A DNA stretch of 54,623 nt from Modestobacter caceresii. Its GTDB lineage: Bacteria; Actinomycetota; Actinomycetes; Mycobacteriales; Geodermatophilaceae. The notes beneath the pieces are model-generated. The model was not told where the DNA came from. It did not search any database and worked only from the letters and a program-made list of their open reading frames with translations. The translations under genes were made by a program, and so were the position numbers. Location of the stretch: NCBI RefSeq assembly GCF_000761485.1, contig NZ_JPMX01000062.1, forward strand, positions 1 to 54,623, written 5' to 3'. The stretch's first letter is position 1; each line of letters begins with the position of its first letter. This document shows positions 41,879-54,623 of this stretch, piece after piece.

Positions 41879-42778
41879 TCAGCGGGCCCCGACCGTGGTG
41901 GTGTCGGCGGTCACGGGCGTGGTGTCGGCCGTCGTGGTGTCGGCCGGCACGGCGAGCACCGGGAGGACGGCGGCGTTGCGGGGCGCCGCGGTGCGGGCGT
42001 GGGTGGCGTACAGGGTCAGCCCGACGAAGGTCACCCCGCCCACCAGGTTGCCCAGCACGGTCGGGATCTCGTTCCAGATCAGGTAGTCACCGACGGAGAA
42101 GTCGCCGCCGAGCAGCAGACCGGAGGGGAACAGGAACATGTTCACGATCGAGTGCTCGAAGCCCATGTAGAAGAACACCATGACCGGCATCCACATCCCG
42201 ATCACCTTGCCGGAGACCGAGGTCGACATCATCGCGGCGACCACGCCGGTGGAGACCATCCAGTTGCACAGCACGCCGCGCAGGAACAGCGTCAGCATCC
42301 CGGCGGCCCCGTACTCGGCGTATCCGACGGTCCGGCCCTCGCCGATGGTGCCGATGGCCTGACCGACCTCGTTCGGGGGCATCGCGAAGCCGTAGGTGAA
42401 GATCACCGCCATCATCAGTGCGACGGTGAACGCGCCGAGGAAGTTGCCGGTGAAGACCAGCCCCCAGTTGCGCAGCATGCCGCGCACGGTCACCCCGGGC
42501 CGCTTGTCGAACAACGCGAGCGGCACCAGCGTGAAGACGCCGGTGAGCAGGTCGAAGCCGAGCAGGTAGAGCAGGCAGAACCCGACGGGGAACAGCAGCG
42601 CGCCGAGGAGGGGCTGGCCGGTCTGCACGGTGACGGTGACGGCGAACGCGGCGGCCAGGGCGAGGATCGCGCCGGCCATGAACGCCCGGATCAACGTGTC
42701 GCGGGTGGCCATGAAGACCTTCGCCTCACCCGCGTCGATCATCTTGGTGGTGAAGTCCTTCGGGCTCACGTAGGACAT
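41879..42778 (-). CDS. Formate/nitrite channel (NirC-type FNT)
   Basis: 299 aa pentameric FNT channel. Six hydrophobic helices plus the FNT signature LFPVGFCLLYLLGFDLLTGVF and later LRGVLCNWMVSTGVVAAMMS and FFYMGFEHSIVNMF, which hold the central His and constriction residues. Context (cyanase, nitrate reductase) argues for nitrite rather than formate. Thr-rich C-terminal tail. ATG start 79 nt after cynS on the same strand, so likely one operon from the cynS promoter. Confidence 0.9.
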   Translation of the reverse strand: MSYVSPKDFTTKMIDAGEAKVFMATRDTLIRAFMAGAILALAAAFAVTVTVQTGQPLLGALLFPVGFCLLYLLGFDLLTGVFTLVPLALFDKRPGVTVRGMLRNWGLVFTGNFLGAFTVALMMAVIFTYGFAMPPNEVGQAIGTIGEGRTVGYAEYGAAGMLTLFLRGVLCNWMVSTGVVAAMMSTSVSGKVIGMWMPVMVFFYMGFEHSIVNMFLFPSGLLLGGDFSVGDYLIWNEIPTVLGNLVGGVTFVGLTLYATHARTAAPRNAAVLPVLAVPADTTTADTTPVTADTTTVGAR

Positions 42779-42857
42779 GGGTGGCTCCTCGGCTGTGCGG
42801 GTGGGAGGGGAGCGCGCGCAGCGACCGCGGCGGCGCGGGAGGGGAGCAGGAGCGGGG

Positions 42858-43307
42858 TCACCACCGGTAGTCCAGGAACTTCCCGTCGAAGGTGACGACG
42901 ACCCGGTCGCCGTCCGGGTCGGGCCGGCGGGCGATGTCGACGCGGAAGTTGATCGCGCTCATGATCCCGTCACCGAACTCCTCGTGGATCAGCTCCTTGA
43001 GCGCCGGCCCGTAGACCGACAGCGCCTCGTGGAACCGGTAGACCGTCGGGTCGGTCAGGGTGGCCGGGTCGGCGCCGCGGGAGGGCTGCAGGCGCAGGCT
43101 CTCCTCGACGCTCTCGTCCAACCCCAGCAGCAGGCAGGCGCACCGCGCCTGCTCCGGGGTCATCGGGTGCTGGCCCAGCAGGGCGGCGGTGGTCCAGACG
43201 ACCGGCGCGCCGATCTCCTCGGCGAGCTGGGCCCAGGTCAGGCCACGTCTGATCCGGGCGGCGACCACCAGGGCGGCGGCGTCGGACTTCGGGAGGACGG
43301 GGGTCAT
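42858..43307 (-). CDS. cynS: Cyanase
   Basis: 149 aa. Converts cyanate and bicarbonate to ammonia and CO2 through carbamate. Catalytic Arg90, Glu93 and Ser116 (YRFHEALSVYG and GDGIMSAINF) have the same spacing as R96/E99/S122 of the E. coli enzyme. N-terminal helix-turn-helix-like domain, as in the family. ATG start with GAGGAGC upstream. Links cyanate to the nitrogen regulon via the shared promoter motif. Confidence 0.93.
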   Translation of the reverse strand: MTPVLPKSDAAALVVAARIRRGLTWAQLAEEIGAPVVWTTAALLGQHPMTPEQARCACLLLGLDESVEESLRLQPSRGADPATLTDPTVYRFHEALSVYGPALKELIHEEFGDGIMSAINFRVDIARRPDPDGDRVVVTFDGKFLDYRW

Positions 43308-43355
43308 CGAGCTCCTCGGGTGCGGTCGGCCGGGTCGTCCGGCCGGGCAACGTGA

Positions 43356-43409
43356 ACGCTAGGGAGGAGCCGTTTCGGGACGGACGCGGCGGCGTGACCC
43401 GCACGGAAC
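43356..43409 (-). promoter_or_regulatory. cynS promoter with phased nitrogen-cluster motif
   Basis: Minus strand: GTTCC (43409), GTCAC (43398), GCGTC, GAAAC (43376), 11 bp apart, then 10 nt and TAGCGT (43361-43356) as -10. Same layout and several identical blocks as the narK promoter. Predicted 5' UTR about 40 nt. Confidence 0.7.
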
Positions 43410-43538
43410 AACGGCCGCACCGGCCCGGTGGCACCGGTGTGAGGGCCAGGACACGCGTTCGACCCCGCAGGTCGGCGACGCGCCGGCCCGGTCGGCCGGG
43501 CGCACACGACGGCCGGGCGACCCAGCCGGCGAGGTGGT

Positions 43539-44690
43539 TCAGACGGCGAGGCGGTAGCCGCGCTTGACCACGGTCTGCACCACGGGCGCGCCCAGGGCGG
43601 CGCGCAGCCGGGTCACGGCCATCTCCACGGCGTGCGCGTCGCCGCCACCGGAGAGATCGCTCAGCAGGTCGGCGCGGGAGACGACGACGCCGGGACGCCG
43701 GGCCAGGGCACGCAGCACCGCCATCGGTCCCGGCGCCAGCTCCACGAGCCGGCCGTCCAGGACGACGGCGTGCCCACGGACCTGCAGGCTGTGCGGACCG
43801 GAGTGCAGCACCGGGTGCCGGGCCGGCAGCTCGGCGACGACCGAGCGGGCCAGCGCGCCGAGCCGGGCCCGCTCGGGCTGGACGGACCGGACGCCGGCGG
43901 CCTCGAGCGGAGCAGCGGTGACCGGGCCGACGGCGACCGGGAGCACGGCGTCGGTGAGGGCACTGAGGACGCCGGAGTACACGCCCTCCTCCTCGGCCAC
44001 CTGCAGCAGGCTGGCGGCGGCCGGTGCGCTGGTGAAGGTGACCGCGTCGACGGCGCGTGCGGCGATCACCGCGACCAGGCGGCGCAGCGGAGCGGTGTCC
44101 TCGGGCAGCACCCAGCGGTAGACCGGCACCCTGATCACCTCGGCGCCGGCCCGCACCAGCCCGGCGACGAGTTCGGGCAGCGGGTCGCCGTGCAGCTGGA
44201 CGGCGATCCGGCGGCCGGGCAGCGGGCCCTCGGCCCCGGACAGCAGGTGCGACAGCACCTCGGCCGAGCTCTCCGACTCCGGTGACCAGGCGTCGACCAG
44301 TCCGGCCCCGCGGATCGCGCCGCGGGCCTTCGGTCCACGGGCCAGCACCCGGGCGGTGGCCAGGTGCTCCCGCAGCGGCAGGTCCCAGGCCTCGGCGGCC
44401 TCCAGCCAGCCGCGGAAGCCGACCCCCGTGGTGGCCACGACCAGGTCGACCGGTTCGGCCAGCACCTCCCGGGTGGCGGTGACCAGGTCGGCGTCGTCGG
44501 ACAGCGGCACGATCCGGATCGCCGGGGCGTACAGCACCCGGGCGCCCCGGCGGTCCAGCAGGGCACCCAGCTCCTCGCTGCGGCGGGCCGCGGTGACCGC
44601 GACCGTGTAGCCGGCCAGCGGCAGCAGGTCCGGCACCGGGGGCTCTCCGGCAGGGCTGGCCACGGGGTGGTCGAGCTGGCTGTCGGTCAC
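43539..44690 (-). CDS. nnaR: HemD-like domain plus winged-helix regulator (NnaR-type)
   Basis: 383 aa. First ~270 residues are a uroporphyrinogen-III-synthase-like domain (LAGYTVAVTAARRSEELGALLDRRGA, TFTSAPAA, VAVGPVTAAPLEAAG). The last ~100 are an OmpR-type winged helix (VLRALARRPGVVVSRADLLSDL, AVEMAVTRLRAALG, VVKRGYRLAV). This fusion is a known actinobacterial nitrate/nitrite regulator type, e.g. NnaR of Streptomyces. The GTG at 44690 gives VTDSQLD. Its place beside cynS-FNT and near nasA-nirBD supports control of this cluster, possibly through the shared 11-bp motif (inference). Heme-pathway enzyme activity is less likely. Confidence 0.88.
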   Translation of the reverse strand: MTDSQLDHPVASPAGEPPVPDLLPLAGYTVAVTAARRSEELGALLDRRGARVLYAPAIRIVPLSDDADLVTATREVLAEPVDLVVATTGVGFRGWLEAAEAWDLPLREHLATARVLARGPKARGAIRGAGLVDAWSPESESSAEVLSHLLSGAEGPLPGRRIAVQLHGDPLPELVAGLVRAGAEVIRVPVYRWVLPEDTAPLRRLVAVIAARAVDAVTFTSAPAAASLLQVAEEEGVYSGVLSALTDAVLPVAVGPVTAAPLEAAGVRSVQPERARLGALARSVVAELPARHPVLHSGPHSLQVRGHAVVLDGRLVELAPGPMAVLRALARRPGVVVSRADLLSDLSGGGDAHAVEMAVTRLRAALGAPVVQTVVKRGYRLAV

Positions 44691-44828
44691 CTGTCCATGG
44701 TGCGTCCTCGGTGTTCCATCCGTGTGACGTGCTGCCCCACACCTCGGACGTCCGGAGTGCGGGAGGCGCCGCCGCCGTCCCCACCTGCACGTCTGCGCCG
44801 CGCCCGCTGGAACGGGCAGGATGGTGAC

Positions 44829-45323
44829 GTGCCCGCCGATCCCACGCCCTCCCCGGTCTCCGCCGTCCCGCGCCGGCTGCGGGTGATCACCGCGCTGATG
44901 GCGGCCGGCCTGGTGCTCGTCATGAGCGTGGTCGCCGTGCTGCTGAAGGAGTCGACCACCGGCGTGGTGTCCTTCCGGACCTCCGACCAGATCGCCATGG
45001 TGGGGCTCGGCGTCGCGATGGGGGCCGGGGTGATGCTGCTGGGCCGGTCCCGGGTGGACGCCGACGCCGACGGGGTGCGGATCCGCAACGTCGTCATCAA
45101 CCACGAGGTGCCCTGGTCGGCGGTGCGCGCGGTCCGCTTCGACCAGCACTCGCCGTGGGCGAGCCTGCTGCTGGGCAACGACGACGAGGTGGCCATCGGA
45201 GCCGTCCAGGCAGCCGACGGGGAGAGGGCGCTGACCGCCGTCCGTGGGCTCCGGGCTCTGCTCGCCGACCACCAGGCGCGGAACCCCGCGCCGCAGGAGG
45301 AGCTGCTGTACCCCCGGGAATGA
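44829..45323 (+). CDS. Two-TM membrane protein with bPH_6-type PH domain
   Basis: 164 aa. Two N-terminal helices ([21 protein letters not shown] and [18 protein letters not shown]) followed by a small PH-like domain ([45 protein letters not shown]), the layout of actinobacterial bPH_6 proteins. GTG start; a CAGGAT hexamer six bases upstream suggests a leaderless transcript. Lies directly before the infC promoter, whose -35 overlaps its stop. Function unknown. Confidence 0.78.
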   Translation: MPADPTPSPVSAVPRRLRVITALMAAGLVLVMSVVAVLLKESTTGVVSFRTSDQIAMVGLGVAMGAGVMLLGRSRVDADADGVRIRNVVINHEVPWSAVRAVRFDQHSPWASLLLGNDDEVAIGAVQAADGERALTAVRGLRALLADHQARNPAPQEELLYPRE

Positions 45324-45349
45324 CGGCGGGGGTCCCGGCGCTGTACTGT
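45321..45349 (+). promoter_or_regulatory. Promoter of the infC-rpmI-rplT operon
   Basis: TGACGG (45321-45326), 17 nt, TACTGT (45344-45349). Transcription would start near 45355 and give a leader of about 290 nt before infC. Confidence 0.6.
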
Positions 45350-45353
45350 GGGC

Positions 45354-45569
45354 GTGCCTCCCCCCGCTACATCGAGGCGCGAGAACCACAGCGGCCGCGG
45401 TCTGCAGAGACCGATGCCGCTGACCAAAGAGGAGCCCGCTCCCACCTGGCGCCGTACAGGCGCTCAGGTCCCCGGTTCGCGCAGGTCGGCCCCGGTCGGC
45501 TCGCGCGGCTGCACGAGCACCCCCGCCCCGGGGTGCCCGCTGCGGCGACCCGGCGAGTGGGCCCCGTGA
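45354..45569 (+). CDS. Possible leader ORF upstream of infC, 71 aa
   Basis: Open frame from a GTG at or next to the predicted transcription start, ending with a TGA inside the left arm of the attenuator hairpin. Product is Pro/Arg-rich and resembles no protein; an internal ATG at 45412 is an alternative start. If translated, ribosomes finishing here would open the terminator stem and favour infC expression. Could also be fortuitous in high-GC DNA. Confidence 0.35.
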   Translation: MPPPATSRRENHSGRGLQRPMPLTKEEPAPTWRRTGAQVPGSRRSAPVGSRGCTSTPAPGCPLRRPGEWAP

Positions 45570-45592
45570 GCACCAGCTCACGGGGCCTTTCT
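45560..45592 (+). terminator. Intrinsic attenuator in the infC leader
   Basis: Perfect 12-bp stem GGCCCCGTGAGC / GCTCACGGGGCC, ACCA loop, followed by TTTCT. Located 55 nt before the infC start, as in ribosomal-protein leader attenuation of IF3-L35-L20 operons. Confidence 0.8.
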
Positions 45593-45646
45593 GCGTCGGA
45601 GCCCGGGACGGGTGCGACTCCTCCCCGCAGCAGCAGAGGAGAGGCC

Positions 45647-46234
45647 ATCACCGAGCCCCGCATCAACGACCGTATCCGCGTCCCCGAGGTCCGCCTGGTC
45701 GGTCCGGAGGGCGAGCAGGTCGGCATCGTGCCGATCGGCGAGGCGCTGCGCCTGGCCCAGGACTCCGAGCTCGACCTGGTCGAGGTCGCGCCCATGGCCC
45801 GGCCCCCCGTCGTCAAGCTCATGGACTACGGGAAGTTCAAGTACGAAGCCGCGCAGAAGGCCCGTGAGGCCCGGCGGAACCAGGCGCTCACCGTCATCAA
45901 GGAGATGCGGCTGCGTCTCAAGATCGACCCGCACGACTACGAGACCAAGAAGGGCCACGTCGAGCGCTTCCTCAAGGGCGGCGACAAGGTCAAGATCACC
46001 GTGATGTTCCGCGGTCGCGAGCAGTCCCGCCCCGAGATGGGCTACAAGCTGCTGCAGCGACTGGCCGGCGACGTCGCCGACCTCGGGGTGGTGGAGTCCA
46101 ACCCGAAGCAGGACGGCCGGAACATGGTCATGGTGATCGCGCCGCACCGGAACCAGGCGGCGACCGACGACGCGCGGCGCTCTGCCAAGGCAGAGAAGCA
46201 GGCGGCATCCGGCGAGCAGGCCCCCCCGGCCTGA
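45647..46234 (+). CDS. infC: Translation initiation factor IF-3
   Basis: 195 aa. Binds the 30S subunit and checks start-codon pairing. [21 protein letters not shown] is the conserved N-domain and the C-domain includes [17 protein letters not shown] and [19 protein letters not shown] Lys/Ala-rich tail extends ~20 residues beyond the usual end. No ATG or GTG fits: AGGAG at 45637 is 5 nt before ATC (45647), giving [10 protein letters not shown]. Non-AUG starts (AUU/AUC) are a known autoregulatory device of infC. In-frame GTGs upstream lie in or before the attenuator. Confidence 0.93.
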   Translation: MTEPRINDRIRVPEVRLVGPEGEQVGIVPIGEALRLAQDSELDLVEVAPMARPPVVKLMDYGKFKYEAAQKAREARRNQALTVIKEMRLRLKIDPHDYETKKGHVERFLKGGDKVKITVMFRGREQSRPEMGYKLLQRLAGDVADLGVVESNPKQDGRNMVMVIAPHRNQAATDDARRSAKAEKQAASGEQAPPA

Positions 46235-46326
46235 GCCGGGAGAGGGCCCCGCACCACCGAGACGGCCCGCGCCGGGAGCAGCCCCCTGCTCCCGGCGCGG
46301 ACAGACACGCAGACGAGGACGAGGAC

Positions 46327-46521
46327 ATGCCGAAGAACAAGACCCACAAGGGCGCGGCCAAGCGCATCCGCGTCACGGGCACCGGGAAGCTGGTGCGTGA
46401 GCACACGAACAACCAGCACAAGTTCGAGCACAAGTCCTCGAGCCGGAAGCGCCGGATCAGCGGCATCGAGGTGCTCTCCCCGGCGGACAACAGCCGGATG
46501 AAGAAGCTCCTCGGTCTCTGA
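46327..46521 (+). CDS. rpmI: 50S ribosomal protein L35
   Basis: 64 aa, MPKNKTHKGAAKRIRVTGTG, normal length and very basic. Located between infC and rplT as in most bacteria. ATG start preceded by GACGAGGACGAGG. Confidence 0.96.
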   Translation: MPKNKTHKGAAKRIRVTGTGKLVREHTNNQHKFEHKSSSRKRRISGIEVLSPADNSRMKKLLGL

Positions 46522-46558
46522 CCGTCCCCTTCCGTAACCAGCAGACAGGAGCTCTCAC

Positions 46559-46960
46559 GTGGCACGCGTGAAGCGGGCGGTCAACGCCCAGAAGAAGCGC
46601 CGTACGACTCTCGAGGCAGCCAGCGGTTACCGCGGCCAGCGCTCGCGGCTGTACCGCAAGGCCAAGGAGCAGATCCTCCACTCGGCCACCTACAACTACC
46701 GCGACCGCAAGGTCCGCAAGGGTGACTTCCGCAAGCTGTGGATCACCCGGATCAACGCCGCGGCCCGGCAGAACGACATGACCTACAACCGGTTCATGCA
46801 GGGCCTCAAGCTGGCCGGCATCGAGCTGGACCGTCGCGTCCTGGCCGAGCTCGCCGTGAACGAGCCCGCCACCTTCGCCACCCTGGTGGAGTCCGCCCGG
46901 GCCGCGCTCGCCGCGAACCCCGAGGCGGCCGGCGCCCAGGCCCCCACCCAGGCCGCCTGA
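46559..46960 (+). CDS. rplT: 50S ribosomal protein L20
   Basis: 133 aa. Binds 23S rRNA early in 50S assembly, and in many bacteria represses its own operon by binding the leader. [33 protein letters not shown] and [22 protein letters not shown] are family-typical. The C-terminal Ala/Gln-rich tail of ~12 residues is an extension. GTG start with AGGAGC upstream. 37 nt after rpmI. Confidence 0.97.
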   Translation: MARVKRAVNAQKKRRTTLEAASGYRGQRSRLYRKAKEQILHSATYNYRDRKVRKGDFRKLWITRINAAARQNDMTYNRFMQGLKLAGIELDRRVLAELAVNEPATFATLVESARAALAANPEAAGAQAPTQAA

Positions 46961-46980
46961 GCACCACCCCAGCTGGAAAG

Positions 46981-47071
46981 AGGACCCCGTTCCCCCTCGC
47001 CACTCGCACGCCGGTCGGCCCCGTCCAGAGGCTCGCGCCGAGCGTGCGAGGCGTGAGGGGGACGGGGTCCT
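46981..47071 (+). terminator. Long terminator hairpin after rplT
   Basis: AGGACCCCGTTCCCCCTCGCC and further bases to 47011 pair with the reversed complement at 47042-47071 (GCGTGCGAG...GGGGTCCT), about 27 pairs with small bulges, then TTCAA. It ends immediately before the methyltransferase gene. Confidence 0.8.
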
Positions 47072-47075
47072 TCAA

Positions 47076-47870
47076 CTGCTGACCGAGCGCTCGGCGCGGA
47101 TCGCCACCGCCCGCAAGCTCACCCGGCGCAGCGGTCGGGACGACGCCGGTGCCTTCCTCGCCGAGGGGCGGCAGGCGGTCAGCGAGGCACTGGCCGAGGC
47201 CCAGGACGACCCGGGCGCCGTCCTCGAGCTGTTCGTCACCGAGGCCGCGGCGGCCGCCCACCGGGACCTGCTGGCCGCCGCCCGGGTGCCCGTGCACGTG
47301 GCCACCGACCGAGCGGTCGCCTCGCTGTCGGAGACGGTGACGCCGCAGGGGCTGGTCGCCGTCTGCGCGCTGCGCGACGTGCCGGCCGAGACCCTGGTGA
47401 CCGATCCGCCGCGGCTGGCGGTCGCCCTGGCCGAGCTCGCCGACCCCGGGAACGCCGGCACCGTGCTGCGCACCGCCGACGCCTGCGGCGCCCGCACCGT
47501 GGTCTTCGGCGCCGGCTCCGCCGACCCCTACAACGGCAAGGTGGTGCGCAGCAGCGCCGGCAGCCTGTTCCACGTCGACGTCGTGCGCAGCGCACCGCTG
47601 GCCGAGCTCGTGCCGCAGGTGCAGGCCGCCGGGATGACCGTGCTGGCCGCCGACGGTGGGGGAGAGGTGGCCCTGGACGCGGCGGCACACGACGGGCTGC
47701 TCGCCGCGCCGGTGCTGTGGTTGTTCGGCAACGAGGCCCGCGGGCTGGACCCGGCGCTGGCCGCGCTCGCCGACGCGCGGGTGCGCATCCCGATGCGCGG
47801 CCGGGCGGAGAGCCTCAACCTGTCGGTGGCCGCCTCGATCTGCCTCTACGCCACCCAGCTCGCCCCGTAG
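47076..47870 (+). CDS. TrmH/SpoU-family 2'-O-ribose RNA methyltransferase
   Basis: 264 aa. N-terminal L30e-like substrate domain (LTERSARIATARKLTRRSGR, FLAEGRQAVSEAL), then the SPOUT knot: LADPGNAGTVLRTADACGA (motif 1), LWLFGNEARGLD (motif 2) and SLNLSVAASICLY (motif 3). Likely methylates 23S rRNA. The family start is usually MLTERSAR, but here the only fitting codons are CTG-CTG, so CTG at 47076 is inferred; the next ATG/GTG would remove the N-terminal domain. The start lies just past the rplT terminator, and the pheS-pheT genes follow. Confidence 0.88.
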   Translation: MLTERSARIATARKLTRRSGRDDAGAFLAEGRQAVSEALAEAQDDPGAVLELFVTEAAAAAHRDLLAAARVPVHVATDRAVASLSETVTPQGLVAVCALRDVPAETLVTDPPRLAVALAELADPGNAGTVLRTADACGARTVVFGAGSADPYNGKVVRSSAGSLFHVDVVRSAPLAELVPQVQAAGMTVLAADGGGEVALDAAAHDGLLAAPVLWLFGNEARGLDPALAALADARVRIPMRGRAESLNLSVAASICLYATQLAP

Positions 47871-47871
47871 C

Positions 47872-53795
<5,924 letters not shown>

Positions 53796-53803
<8 letters not shown>

Positions 53804-54608
53804 GCTGGACCTGACGGGCACCGTCGCGCTGGTCACCGGGGCATCGGCCGGCATCGGCCGGTACCTGGCGCAGGGGCTGGCCGAGCGGGGCGCGACCGTG
53901 GCCGGCCTCGCCCGTTCGGCCGACCGGCTGCACGGGGCGATGGCCGAGGTCGCCGACACCACCGGTGCCCGCACCCTGGCGGTGGCCGCCGACGTCACCG
54001 ACCCCGACGCCGTGCAGGCCGCGGTCACCCAGGTGGTCGCGGAGCTCGGGCCGGTCACCCTGCTGGTCAACAACGCCGGCCTCATCGACGCCGCCGAGGT
54101 GCCGCTGTGGGAGGCCGACCCCGACCAGTGGTGGCAGGTCGTGGAGAGCCAGGTGCGCGGGCCGTTCCTGGTCTCCCGCGCCGTCGTCCCCGGGATGATC
54201 GCCGCCGGTGGTGGCCGGGTGATCGGGCTGGCCAGCGGCCTGGGCACCCGGGGGAGCGACGTCTACAGCGCCTACTCGGCCGGGAAGACGGCGCAGATGC
54301 GGATCACCGAGGCGGTCGACCTGGCCGGCGCCGAGCACGGGGTGCGCGCGTTCGACCTGGCGCCGGGCGTGATCGACACCGAGATGACCCGGGCGATGCC
54401 GATGCACGCCGGGCGCACCGAGTGGACCCGCCCGGAGGACGTGGTGGCCCTGGCCCTGGCGATCGCCGCCGGTGAGCTGGACCAGTGGTCGGGGCGGTTC
54501 TTCCGGGCCGGTGCCGACGACCTCGACGTGCTCCGCGCCACCACGCCGGCGGACGCCGCCCGCCAGCTGCGGCTGCGGCCCTACGGGGCCGAGGACCCGG
54601 TCGGCTGA
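53796..54608 (+). CDS. SDR-family oxidoreductase
   Basis: 270 aa classical short-chain dehydrogenase. Cofactor motif TGASAGIG near residues 15-22, NNAG, ASG near the catalytic Ser position, active-site YSAGK, and the DTEMTRAM substrate-loop region. No GG-type metal site. GTG start overlapping pheT by 8 nt; the frame continues upstream inside pheT. Substrate unknown; unrelated in sequence pattern to the SDR at 22.5 kb beyond the common fold. Confidence 0.88.
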
Positions 54609-54623
54609 GCTCGCGGACCGCGG

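Noticed and set aside
41124-43409. Shared promoter motif as plain GlnR boxes
   Set aside because: 11-bp spacing and GAAAC fit, but the inner sites (GCGGT, GCGTC, GCCTC) and flanking ones deviate from GTnAC/GAAAC, so the binding protein is left open.
43539-44690. Gene as a heme-pathway uroporphyrinogen-III synthase
   Set aside because: C-terminal winged-helix DNA-binding domain and location in a nitrate cluster make a regulator far more likely.

Overview
The window is very GC-rich, densely coded actinobacterial DNA. GTG starts are common, many genes overlap by 1-8 nt, and several genes lack a ribosome binding site but have a -10-like hexamer right at the start codon. Gene content (EF-G2, DUF222/13E12 HNH nuclease, DUF3516 helicase, GAF-ANTAR protein, HemD-winged-helix nitrate regulator, bPH_6 protein) fits the order Geodermatophilales or a close relative; this placement is inferred from style and content, not from a marker comparison.

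Layout. 1-9.5 kb: the start of an HrpB-type helicase (minus, runs off the left edge), an EF-G-like GTPase, a DASS carboxylate transporter, a CPA1 antiporter, and an LLM flavin oxidoreductase paired with a GH13 enzyme. 9.6-19.3 kb: small membrane proteins, an ArsR-SRPBCC-DoxX operon with two palindromic operators, a GAF-ANTAR protein, two overlapping TauE permeases, a membrane diguanylate cyclase, a pentapeptide-repeat protein of lower GC, and a DUF222 HNH nuclease under a perfect SOS box. 19.4-28.8 kb: a DUF3516 helicase, a small CxxC protein, a GSP39-like SDR, a YidD fusion, homocysteine methyltransferase, two related membrane proteins, ArfB, a VOC protein and hypotheticals.

28.9-44.7 kb is a nitrogen-assimilation region: nitrate reductase (reading in frame into an extra C-terminal domain), nirB, nirD, then, after an interruption, narK, a cyanase-FNT nitrite channel operon, and an NnaR-like HemD-winged-helix regulator. 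The nasA, narK and cynS promoters share the same phased 11-bp motif, so they are probably co-regulated. The interruption (about 34.43-37.98 kb) is an A/T-richer three-gene operon: an Eco57I-type adenine methyltransferase, a DUF262 protein and a RelA/SpoT-fold protein. It looks like an acquired, possibly undescribed defence cassette. What appears to be a second copy of the nirD 3' end lies on its far side, suggesting that it entered at the nirD terminus. Next to it is a scar in which a DUF2000 gene and a divergent AraC gene have both lost their 5' halves at one junction.

44.8-54.6 kb is translation-centred: a bPH_6 membrane protein, infC-rpmI-rplT with a long leader and intrinsic attenuator (infC appears to start at ATC), a TrmH rRNA methyltransferase (apparently starting at CTG), an EAL-DICT-LOV-GGDEF photoreceptor with a frameshift inside EAL, pheS-pheT, and an SDR enzyme. 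No tRNA, rRNA, CRISPR array, integrase or transposase was recognised.
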